DNA from: JAWWBL01 sp033720975
Lineage (GTDB): Bacteria > Actinomycetota > Acidimicrobiia > Spongiisociales > ZC4RG35
Assembly (NCBI GenBank): GCA_033720975.1
Contig: JAWWBL010000041.1
Location: 1 to 14,302 of the forward strand
DNA length: 14,302 nt
Direction of reading: 5' to 3'
The position numbers were made by a program, and so were the translations under genes. Each line of letters starts with the position of its first letter. Position 1 is the first letter of the stretch. The notes beneath the pieces were generated by a model that did no database searches, was not told the DNA's origin, and was given only the letters and a program-made list of their open reading frames with translations. Shown piece after piece: positions 1 through 6,107 of the stretch.

Positions 1-1536
1 AGTGGTGGCGACCCGCTCATCGCGAGCGGTTCGCCTCTCGTTTCCCTCCAGCTCGATGGCTGAGACCGGGCCCCATCCCGGTCGTGGGCCACTGGCCAGG
101 CTGAAGCTGTAGCCCATCGATCGAAGCCGTTCGAGAATCGAGGGGTCGACGTCTGGCTCCACCATGATCTCGGGTGTTGCTTGCGGCCCGAAATCGGTGA
201 CGGTCCAGCGGGGAGCGGCAAGCGCGGCCCCCAGGTCCGTGCCTCTCACGATGGCCCTCGCACCCACTTGAGCGACGAGCTGGGGCTGCACCGCCCCTCC
301 TCGTGTGCCGAGGAGCCACCTGGCGTTGGAGTCCTCGGTCCACAGTGTTGGCGACAGTGTGTGAAGAGGTCGCTTTCCCGGGGCCAACTCGTTGGGATGA
401 CCGGGCATGAGGCTGAAGCCTCCGCCCCTGTCCTGGAGTAAGAAGCCCGAGCGCGTCGCTCCGAACGCCGACCCCGTGCCGCGGTAGTTCGACTGGATCA
501 TCGAGACCGCAACACCGTCTGAATCGGCAGTGCACAGGTAAGCCGTGTCTCCCTCCATGCCCATCGGCCGGGGCCACGATCCAGCTCTGCCGCGTTGAAC
601 CGACTCTGACGCCCGGGCCAGTCGCCCGGCATCCAGCATCAGGCGCGCAGGCAACGGCGCGTGATCCGGGTCTGCCACGATGTCGTCGCGCTCCCAAGCG
701 AGACAGCGATAGGCCTCGATGAGCAAGTGCCACCACTCTGGGTGGTCGGGGTCGTCGGGTGGGCCGAGGCTCTCGAAGACCGCCAGGGCGCCGGGCCCCA
801 GGTAGCCCTGGGAGTTTGGAGGAGTCGTCCATCCGATCAGCCCGGCGACTTCGACCCCGATGGGATCCACCCACTCGGCCTGCGAGGCCGCGAGATCCTC
901 GAGGGTGATCAGTCCTCCAACGGCCGCGACGATGTCGTCGCCGGCCTTACCGGCGTAGAAGGCGTCCCTGCCCTCTTGTGCGACCGACTGGAGGGTTCTG
1001 GCCAGAGCGGGGCGTGTCACGATCTCGCCCTCCGTCACCGCTGATCCGCGGGGGTAAAAATCCGAGACGGCCGGGTTTCCCGAGTAGACGTCCGCCATCC
1101 GGCCGAAGGCGGACGCCTGCTCCGAGGAGACTTCGAAGCCCCGTTGGGCCAGCGTGATCGCTGGCTCCAAACACTCGGCAAGGCTGAGCCGCCCGAACGA
1201 TCGGCTCAACTCGGCCAACCCGTCGACACAGCCGGGAATGGTCACGGTGGCGGGATGGTCGCGAGGAATTTCGTCCAGCCCTGCCTCTCTCAGGGTCGAC
1301 GCATCGACCCGTGAGCCCGCTCGGCCGGAAGCGTTGAGGGCCCTGGGGCGGTCCCAACCGGGGAAGTGGACGAGGGCGAAGAGATCTCCGCCAATTCCGC
1401 AGGTCTCAGGTGCAACCACACCCTGTGCGGCGATAGCTGCGATAGCGGCGTCGACGGCGTTACCGCCCCGAGTGAGGGCATGACGGCCGGCTTCGGTGGA
1501 GAGGAGATGCGGTGTCGCTACCGCGTTCGAGCTCAA
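1..1536 (-). CDS. gamma-glutamyltransferase family protein, 3' end outside window
   Basis: Ntn-hydrolase-fold enzyme; the family cleaves itself into large and small subunits and transfers or hydrolyses gamma-glutamyl groups, for example from glutathione. 512 codons are visible in one uninterrupted frame. The N-terminal part has the family pattern TRGGNAVDAAIAA (residues 24-36) and ETCGIGGDLFALVHF (about 44-58). The catalytic threonine, which becomes the small-subunit N-terminus, should be T331 (codon 544-546) in GDTAYLCTADSDG, followed by QSNYRGTGSAFG and PGKRPLHTLSPTL. The T-A-Y context resembles the YwrD-like subfamily more than classical Ggt (TTHYS). Judged by usual family length, only a few C-terminal residues are missing. 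The start is a TTG at 1536-1534 overlapping the TGA of the upstream gene (TTGA), with AAGG four bases before it; an in-frame stop lies upstream and no ATG or GTG fits. No clear signal peptide follows this start, so it may be cytoplasmic. Exact substrate is unknown. Confidence 0.93.
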   Translation of the reverse strand, partial: MSSNAVATPHLLSTEAGRHALTRGGNAVDAAIAAIAAQGVVAPETCGIGGDLFALVHFPGWDRPRALNASGRAGSRVDASTLREAGLDEIPRDHPATVTIPGCVDGLAELSRSFGRLSLAECLEPAITLAQRGFEVSSEQASAFGRMADVYSGNPAVSDFYPRGSAVTEGEIVTRPALARTLQSVAQEGRDAFYAGKAGDDIVAAVGGLITLEDLAASQAEWVDPIGVEVAGLIGWTTPPNSQGYLGPGALAVFESLGPPDDPDHPEWWHLLIEAYRCLAWERDDIVADPDHAPLPARLMLDAGRLARASESVQRGRAGSWPRPMGMEGDTAYLCTADSDGVAVSMIQSNYRGTGSAFGATRSGFLLQDRGGGFSLMPGHPNELAPGKRPLHTLSPTLWTEDSNARWLLGTRGGAVQPQLVAQVGARAIVRGTDLGAALAAPRWTVTDFGPQATPEIMVEPDVDPSILERLRSMGYSFSLASGPRPGWGPVSAIELEGNERRTARDERVATT

Positions 1537-2153
1537 GAAACCTTCAAGTCGGGGAGTATCCGGTTCAGGGCGTCCAGCACTGCTCGCACCACGCCCCGGC
1601 TCTCGTCGTCATCGACCACCGCGGCACCGATGAGCAGCCTCTCGGTTGCCTCGGTGACGAGAACGACCTGTGCGATCGCCATCCGCCGCCCTCCGAGCAC
1701 CGGCACATCCATGGACGAGATCGCCATGGCCGCAGCGGGATGTATCGCCTGGCGAATGGCGCCCAGCGTAGCTTCCGCGACCTGGCGCGGCTTCATGGAG
1801 CTGGCCGCGGCGCCAGTGGCGCGCCCGACCAGGAGGCTGTCGTGCCACCTGAGGGTGACGGTCACCTCGGCACGAGACCCGTCGAGCGACTCGGACACGT
1901 CGACCAGCGCCGGGCGGAGCCCGGAATCGAGGTCGGCATCGGCGAGCTGGACGACCGAGACGATCCTCCGATCGATCTCGAGGCCGAAAAGGGCCTGGCC
2001 CAGCGACTGAACGTCCCGGACCAGTTGCTTTGGCGCCTTGTTGCGCCGCGCCAGGACGTGAATCTCGTCGATGTGACCGTTAGCGGCGACGATTCGGGCG
2101 GCTTCGACTCCCTCGATCCGAGCGATCTTCTCCTGTAGGGAGTTGATGTCCAT
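1533..2153 (-). CDS. conserved hypothetical protein (206 aa)
   Basis: I recognise the sequence pattern but no function. The N-terminal half has an EIHVLARRNKAPKQLVRDVQS stretch (about residues 28-48) followed by LEIDRRIVSVVQLAD; I have seen similar motifs in uncharacterised Gram-positive proteins, though this is recollection rather than a search. The second half (about 80-206) has a VTVTLRWHDSLLVGRATGA strand pattern, an alanine-rich AEATLGAIRQAI helix and a C-terminal AVLDALNRILPDLKV helix. No signal peptide, membrane segment or catalytic motif is visible, so it is probably a small cytoplasmic alpha/beta protein. The start is taken as ATG 2153-2151 because the family-like pattern begins there; an in-frame TTG at 2246 would add 31 residues. 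The ribosome binding site is weak. Its stop overlaps the TTG start of the gamma-glutamyltransferase gene, so the two are probably co-translated. Confidence 0.8.
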   Translation of the reverse strand: MDINSLQEKIARIEGVEAARIVAANGHIDEIHVLARRNKAPKQLVRDVQSLGQALFGLEIDRRIVSVVQLADADLDSGLRPALVDVSESLDGSRAEVTVTLRWHDSLLVGRATGAAASSMKPRQVAEATLGAIRQAIHPAAAMAISSMDVPVLGGRRMAIAQVVLVTEATERLLIGAAVVDDDESRGVVRAVLDALNRILPDLKVS

Positions 2154-2210
2154 CGCCGGTAATCGTAACGCTGAGTGGTCAGATCCAAGACCATGAATTC
2201 GGCTTTTCTC

Positions 2211-2239
2211 TTGTGAGCCATGCCCGGCCTGTCTAGATT
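2211..2239 (+). promoter_or_regulatory. candidate sigma-70-type promoter for a leader RNA
   Basis: TTGTGA at 2211-2216 and TAGATT at 2234-2239 are separated by exactly 17 bases; each matches four of six consensus positions. Transcription would start near 2246, just before a series of hairpins ending in a T-run. In a GC-rich genome such a match is notable but can arise by chance. Confidence 0.35.
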
Positions 2240-2245
2240 GCTCCA

Positions 2246-2331
2246 AGCTGGAAGCTATTCACAGGAACTGTGGGGCAACCGGTCTCTGACCGCTTGCCCA
2301 GGCCCGGGCGGGCGAAGTCAGGGGCCTTTTT
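2246..2331 (+). ncRNA. candidate structured leader or small RNA with terminator
   Basis: Three consecutive hairpins are readable. CACAG/CTGTG with a GAA loop lies at 2260-2272. GGGCAA/TTGCCC lies at 2273-2299, with an inner CGGTC/GACCG stem, one C-C mismatch and a TCT loop. AGGCCC/GGGCCT at 2300-2327 is followed by TTTTT (2327-2331). No plus-strand gene precedes it, so the terminator-like element cannot end an upstream plus-strand gene in this window. It is either a short stand-alone RNA or an attenuator or riboswitch-like leader of the HD-domain operon beginning at 2609. I could not assign it to a known riboswitch class. Boundaries are inferred from the promoter-like pair and the T-run. Confidence 0.4.
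2300..2331 (+). terminator. rho-independent terminator-like stem and T-run
   Basis: A six-base stem AGGCCC/GGGCCT with a 16-base loop is followed by five Ts. The stem is short and the loop long, so efficiency is uncertain. It lies about 280 bases upstream of the HD-GYP start and would act as an attenuator if transcription begins near 2246. Confidence 0.4.
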
Positions 2332-2343
2332 GACATGTTAAGG

Positions 2344-2361
2344 GTTCCCGAGATCGGGAAC
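2344..2361. repeat. 18-bp inverted repeat, possible operator
   Basis: GTTCCCGAGATCGGGAAC has perfect seven-base arms (GTTCCCG/CGGGAAC) around AGAT. It lies 13 bases after the T-run of the candidate leader RNA. No T-run follows it, so a protein-binding operator or an RNA hairpin fits better than a terminator. The binding protein is unknown. Confidence 0.4.
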
Positions 2362-2434
2362 GTTGGTGTACTCGGCGTCGGCATCGGCCACGGCAAATGA
2401 ACGCCCATCTACCCAAGCGGAGCGGAATGTCACG

Positions 2435-2455
2435 GATCGGCACGCAAGGCCGGTC
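2435..2455 (+). other. RNA hairpin in the HD-operon leader
   Basis: GATCGGC and GCCGGTC can form a seven-base-pair stem (one U-G wobble) around the loop ACGCAAG. It lies between the 18-bp inverted repeat and a possible short ORF. The loop and its 3' flank resemble the ACGCAAAGCC core of cyclic-di-GMP-I riboswitches, but the surrounding helices of that class could not be built. Confidence 0.3.
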
Positions 2456-2485
2456 AAATAAGGCATCGAAGGTGAGCGTGCAAGT

Positions 2486-2575
2486 ATGAAGGCCCGTTTG
2501 GTCCGAATTCTCGCCGCCGCAGCCAGCCTGGCGGCTCTGATTGCCGCGGGCGCGGCGAACACACGTATCGGCTGA
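2486..2575 (+). CDS. possible 29-aa hydrophobic peptide
   Basis: A short ORF starts at ATG 2486, with GGTGAG nine bases upstream as a reasonable ribosome binding site, and ends at TGA 2573-2575. It encodes a positively charged N-terminus (MKARLVR), an Ala/Leu/Ile-rich core and a short polar tail (ANTRIG), the shape of a signal sequence or single-pass micropeptide. It lies 33 bases before the HD-GYP gene on the same strand and could be a leader peptide or small membrane protein. Short ORFs of this kind arise by chance in GC-rich DNA, so this is tentative. Confidence 0.35.
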   Translation: MKARLVRILAAAASLAALIAAGAANTRIG

Positions 2576-2608
2576 TAAAGACGCCGGGTCACCACTATCT
2601 GAGGCAAC

Positions 2609-4021
2609 ATGTCAGACGGGGCTCCCATGAAACTGCTTTCCAACAACCCGCTGGCGAGGCGTTATCGACGTCTTCATCCCTCGGTGCAGCGGAAACTTCG
2701 GATCGCTGTGCCTTACTTCACCTTGGGGCTACTCACACTCGTCGGCTCGTTCTTGATCAGCGGACCCCCCAATTGGTCGGTGTGGCTGCCGTTCGCCGGC
2801 CTGCTCGTCCTCCTCGAGTCCTTCGCCGTCGAGGTCAACGACCGCATGCTGCAGTCCTCGTCGATCATGGTGGTGATGACCGCCGGGGTGATCTCTGCCC
2901 TGGAGCCGGGATCGGACGCCATGTTTGCCATGGCGCTGATGGTGGCGATCGGTTCCATAGTTCCCGCCGACTTCAAGGAGCGTCGCTGGTTCCAGCCCAT
3001 GGCCAACTTCGGGCAGATGGTGATCTCGGCGGCGGCAGCAGGGTTCCTGCTCGACGCCAACCTCGGCCATCTGCAAGGCGTGGGGACCTCGGATCTGATA
3101 CGGGTCGCCGTCGCCTCGTCCCTCGGCGCCCTCGCTTATGCCACCGTCCAGAACCTGCTGGTGCGAAAGGCGGTCAAGACCGTATACGGGAATGACAACC
3201 TCCAGCCCTGGTCGCAGATGCCGGTGCTGTTCACCGGTCAGGTGGTCATGGGCCTGTTGGGCGGTCTGATCGGAGCCGCTTTCCTCATCGCCGACCGTCC
3301 CGCGGTTCTGGTGCTCATCGTCGGCGTCTATGGGATCGGTCACATGTCGCTATACGCCTTCTCACAGCTACGCGAGTCACATCTCAGTGCCATCCGAGGC
3401 TTTGTGAAGACACTCGAGGCCAAAGACATGTACACGCGGGGCCACACCGAGCGCGTTGCCTTCTTTGCCCAGCTGATCGGGGAGCAGCTGAGCTTCACCG
3501 GCACCCAATTGGAGACGGTCAAGTGGGCCGCTCTCATCCACGACCTCGGCAAGCTCGCGGTGCCCACCGAGCTGATCCGGAAGAAGGGGAGACTCACCGA
3601 GCGGGAATACGCCCAGATGAAGGACCACGCCCACCTCGTCGAGGAGATTCTCGCCGAGGTCGACTTCCTCCAGCCCATGGTCGAGATCGCCTCCGGGCAT
3701 CACAGCCATTACGACGGCAAGGGGTACGGGGGCACCGGGCACACCGACGGCCAGGCACCCAGTCTCGAGGCATGCATAGTCGCGGTGGCGGACGCATTTG
3801 ACGCAATGACGTCGGCACGGTCGTACCGGATGGCCCTGTCCCAGCAGTATGCCCTTGGTGAGCTCAGGCGACATTCCGGCGCACAGTTCCACCCCGACGT
3901 GGTGGATGCCTTCGAGAAGGCGCTGAACCGAACCGGTCGGGCGTGGGGCGCCCCGCACGTCAACGACGAGGAAATGGCCAGGAGATTGGCCGAGGAACCG
4001 GAGCTGACTCTCCGTGGCTGA
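2609..4021 (+). CDS. membrane-bound HD-GYP domain cyclic-di-GMP phosphodiesterase
   Basis: 470 aa. Residues about 31-252 are strongly hydrophobic and give roughly seven to eight membrane spans, a membrane sensor module. The C-terminal half is an HD-GYP domain, a family that hydrolyses cyclic-di-GMP to pGpG or GMP at a di- or tri-iron centre. Visible motifs are RGHTERV (277-283), the metal-binding HD pair in LIHDLGKLAVP (H311, D312), KKGRLTEREYAQMKDHA (325-341, H340), GHHSHYDGKGYGG (363-375) and VADAFDAMTSARSYR (393-407). The signature HHExxDGxGYP is altered: Glu is Ser and GYP is GYG; the metal ligands appear intact. ATG 2609 has GAGG four bases upstream; ATG 2627 is an alternative. The stop lies inside the next gene, an eight-base overlap, so both are translated together. 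The ligand sensed by the membrane domain is unknown. Confidence 0.92.
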   Translation: MSDGAPMKLLSNNPLARRYRRLHPSVQRKLRIAVPYFTLGLLTLVGSFLISGPPNWSVWLPFAGLLVLLESFAVEVNDRMLQSSSIMVVMTAGVISALEPGSDAMFAMALMVAIGSIVPADFKERRWFQPMANFGQMVISAAAAGFLLDANLGHLQGVGTSDLIRVAVASSLGALAYATVQNLLVRKAVKTVYGNDNLQPWSQMPVLFTGQVVMGLLGGLIGAAFLIADRPAVLVLIVGVYGIGHMSLYAFSQLRESHLSAIRGFVKTLEAKDMYTRGHTERVAFFAQLIGEQLSFTGTQLETVKWAALIHDLGKLAVPTELIRKKGRLTEREYAQMKDHAHLVEEILAEVDFLQPMVEIASGHHSHYDGKGYGGTGHTDGQAPSLEACIVAVADAFDAMTSARSYRMALSQQYALGELRRHSGAQFHPDVVDAFEKALNRTGRAWGAPHVNDEEMARRLAEEPELTLRG

Positions 4022-5258
4022 TTGGAGCCCTCGCACCATCGCATTCGCATCCTGGATGTATCCGTTCGCCGTGGGCTTGGTGGGCATTTATGCGGGCGCC
4101 AGGGCGGTGACCGACCCCTTCCACCTGATGATCGCCGCCGCTGCGCTGATCCTCGCCTCGCTCATAGACGTTGCCACCTCAGATACCGGCAACCGGTTCA
4201 CCCTCGGCATCGCCGTCGCGGCGGCCATTCCGTTCGTGCTCTCCCATGCGTCGGGCGTGGACGTCGCCGGAACGATCGCTGCTTACGGACTCGGGCTCGC
4301 CGGTGTTTGGGCTCTCCGCCACTCCCGTGGGGAGGCCCATGTAGACCTGCTTCCCACCGTCACCCGTCGGTTTGGAGGTTATGTCGCCTACGCCGCGGGT
4401 TACTCCTCGATGCGGGTTGGAGTCTTCGCCGAGCTTTCCGGAGGTTGGGAAGACCTGCTCCCATTCTTCGTAGCCGTGGCGTGGTGGCTCGGAGTTGAGG
4501 TCGTCCTCAGGGCCTACCTGATCGTCGGCAAGCGGGAGCTTTCTCGAAGCTACTTGGCTCGAGCCCTCCTGGCCGACATGAACGTGTTCCTCGGGCTGGC
4601 GTTGACCGGTGCGCTCTTTGGAGAGCTGTATCCGGCACTCGGCTGGTGGGCGATGGCCATCGCCCTACTCCCTTATTCGTTCGCCCATGCCGCCTTCAAG
4701 CGGTTCCAGGAGACCAAGGCGACCTACAAGCAGACGATCAGAGCACTGGCCCGGATACCCGAGGTGTCGGGGCTGGGCATAGACGGTCATGCCGATCGCA
4801 CCACCGAGCTGGCCACGGCCATCGCCAAGGAGCTCGGATTGGGGCCGTCGGAGGTCGAGGACGTCGAGTACGCCGGTCTGATGCATGACATCGGGCGGGT
4901 CAGCCTCAACGAGCCCCAGGTGATCAAGATGGGGTTCACCGACGATGACATCGCCCGGTGGAGCGCCGAGATCATCGCCGAGTCTCCCTATCTGGAGCCG
5001 GTGGCCGACCACGTCCGCCACCAATACGAGCCATTCCGCAAGCCCGGTGAGCAGGATGATCCTGAGGTCTCTCTCATCTCCCGAATCATCAAGGTGGCGG
5101 CGGCGTACGACTGGAAGGTCCACCGGGATCAGATGTCGCCATTGGAAGCTCTCGAGGCGCTTCACACCGGCGCCGCCTACGAGTACGACCCCGAGTTGGT
5201 CGCATCGTTGCGAAGACTGCTCGAAGTGCGTGGCGTTCTCGTTCCGGTGCGGGCCTGA
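4014..5258 (+). CDS. membrane protein with degenerate HD/HD-GYP-like domain
   Basis: 414 aa. The N-terminal about 225 residues are hydrophobic, with six or more likely spans (for example 8-27, 36-52, 62-78, 84-101, 150-171, 191-221). A short linker leads to an HD-fold domain. GHADRTTELA (258-267) and LMHDIGRVS (289-297; H291, D292) are retained. The later HD-GYP motifs are lost: IARWSAEII stands where the next His would be, HVRHQYEPFRKPG replaces HHExxDGxGYP, and KVAAAYDWKV replaces VADAFDAM. It is therefore probably a poor or inactive phosphodiesterase, or an HD enzyme with another substrate; a regulatory partner for the upstream HD-GYP protein is an inference from the pairing. The start is GTG 4014, with GGAG ten bases upstream, overlapping the previous gene by eight bases. 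Confidence 0.88.
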   Translation: MADWSPRTIAFASWMYPFAVGLVGIYAGARAVTDPFHLMIAAAALILASLIDVATSDTGNRFTLGIAVAAAIPFVLSHASGVDVAGTIAAYGLGLAGVWALRHSRGEAHVDLLPTVTRRFGGYVAYAAGYSSMRVGVFAELSGGWEDLLPFFVAVAWWLGVEVVLRAYLIVGKRELSRSYLARALLADMNVFLGLALTGALFGELYPALGWWAMAIALLPYSFAHAAFKRFQETKATYKQTIRALARIPEVSGLGIDGHADRTTELATAIAKELGLGPSEVEDVEYAGLMHDIGRVSLNEPQVIKMGFTDDDIARWSAEIIAESPYLEPVADHVRHQYEPFRKPGEQDDPEVSLISRIIKVAAAYDWKVHRDQMSPLEALEALHTGAAYEYDPELVASLRRLLEVRGVLVPVRA

Positions 5259-5288
5259 AGGCGTGGCGACGAGCGTCGAGCAGACCGG

Positions 5289-5465
5289 TCAGTCAGACTC
5301 TTGATCGTCGGCTCTTCGATCGGGTGACAAAGCCGCGGTGGCCATGTAAACGATCGCGGTGACCACCAGGCTGCCCACCACAGAGATCTGCCAGCCAAAC
5401 AAGAGTCGAAGGGCGACGAGGACGGCAACGAATATGGCGACCTGCCGGAACAAGCCTGAGCCCAC
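5289..5465 (-). CDS. small membrane protein (58 aa)
   Basis: Not recognised as a family. From GTG 5465 the frame gives a 58-residue protein with two hydrophobic segments (about residues 8-24 and 27-45), an arginine and tryptophan near the turn between them, and an acidic, charged tail (SPDRRADDQESD) ending at TGA 5291-5289. The amphipathic pattern and clean tail look like a genuine two-span membrane protein. The GTG lies two bases after the TAG of the DUF5317-like gene, so it is probably the second gene of a two-gene unit. The ribosome binding site is weak, and no other plausible start lies nearby in frame. It may work with its upstream membrane-protein neighbour; function is unknown. Confidence 0.6.
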   Translation of the reverse strand: MGSGLFRQVAIFVAVLVALRLLFGWQISVVGSLVVTAIVYMATAALSPDRRADDQESD

Positions 5466-5467
5466 GG

Positions 5468-6058
5468 CTAGCGGTCCGATGCCGATCCGGCTTGGGCGCT
5501 TGCCCCTCGCTTGAACCAGCGACGCGGCCGCCGCAACTCGTTCTCGAGGAACACGCCGAGGCCCAGCGCCAGGAATATGTCCCCAACACTGATGACCTCA
5601 CCGATCCCCACCAGCCGAAGCGGGATCACATCGGCGAAGAAGGCGAGGCGTGAGGACGCATCAAGCGGCACGTGCTTGAAGCTGTCCGATAGGTCGGGCT
5701 CGGTTACGGCGAAGCCACTGGCCACCTCGGCCGCCCCGGCCAGGACCGGCATGCCCCCGTTGGCAGCGATCACCGTGAAATTCATGAGGACGCCGACGCC
5801 CACAAGCCACATGCCGGGCTTCTTGGTGTTTAGCGCCACCAACAACATGAGCAGTCCGAAGGAGACCAGGACCATGGCCAGACCCGCGGATTCGGACCAC
5901 TCGGCGTCGGGTAGCCATCGCGTACCGGCTTGAAGGCCGAAGGCCACGAAGAGCAGCCACCAGGCTCGTAGCTCGATGTCGCCTAGGTTCACGAGCCTTC
6001 CCCCTCTGAGCACAGCGACTGTCAGGGCGAGGAAAAGGACGAGCGCCAGCCATAGCAT
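5468..6058 (-). CDS. DUF5317-like integral membrane protein
   Basis: 196 aa and hydrophobic almost throughout, with about five membrane spans (roughly 1-18, 27-44, 55-74, 81-100 and 158-172). Motifs typical of what I recall as the DUF5317 family are present: FTVIAANGGMPVL (about 95-107), FFADVIPLRLVGIGEVISVGD in the C-terminal third, and GDIFLALGLGVFLENEL before a basic cytoplasmic tail. Function of the family is unknown. The start is ATG 6058-6056 (MLWLALVLF); an upstream in-frame TTG at 6088 would add ten residues that look less natural. It is divergent from the crotonase gene with 49 bases between starts, and the 58-aa gene follows its stop closely. Confidence 0.85.
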   Translation of the reverse strand: MLWLALVLFLALTVAVLRGGRLVNLGDIELRAWWLLFVAFGLQAGTRWLPDAEWSESAGLAMVLVSFGLLMLLVALNTKKPGMWLVGVGVLMNFTVIAANGGMPVLAGAAEVASGFAVTEPDLSDSFKHVPLDASSRLAFFADVIPLRLVGIGEVISVGDIFLALGLGVFLENELRRPRRWFKRGASAQAGSASDR

Positions 6059-6107
6059 GGAGCGCGACGGTAATAGCGCCGGGCACAAATCCGAGAGGGT
6101 GAATCAG

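Noticed and set aside
17..874. 285-codon minus-strand open frame
   Set aside because: It is a shifted frame of the gamma-glutamyltransferase gene, very Arg/Gly-rich and without recognisable motifs.
1862..2221. Minus-strand frame beginning MAHKRKAEF, whose first 24 residues look coding-like
   Set aside because: It runs into the better-supported 206-aa gene in another frame and becomes Arg/Ser-rich there; no homologous pattern is visible.
2344..2361. LexA/SOS box
   Set aside because: The arms are GTTC...GAAC, the inverse of the Gram-positive GAAC-N4-GTTC box, and no SOS gene is nearby.
2154..2608. tRNA or other housekeeping RNA in the gap
   Set aside because: No T-loop pattern, acceptor pairing or anticodon arm could be placed on the plus strand.
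2371..2620. A full cyclic-di-GMP-I riboswitch
   Set aside because: Only the ACGCAAgGCC-like core resembles it; the GGCAAA/UUGCC outer helix would span about 155 bases and no GNRA-capped P2 helix was found.
2338..2646. 102-codon minus-strand open frame in the long gap
   Set aside because: It starts inside the HD-GYP gene, has Ala/Arg-rich composition and no family pattern; the plus-strand leader features explain the region better.
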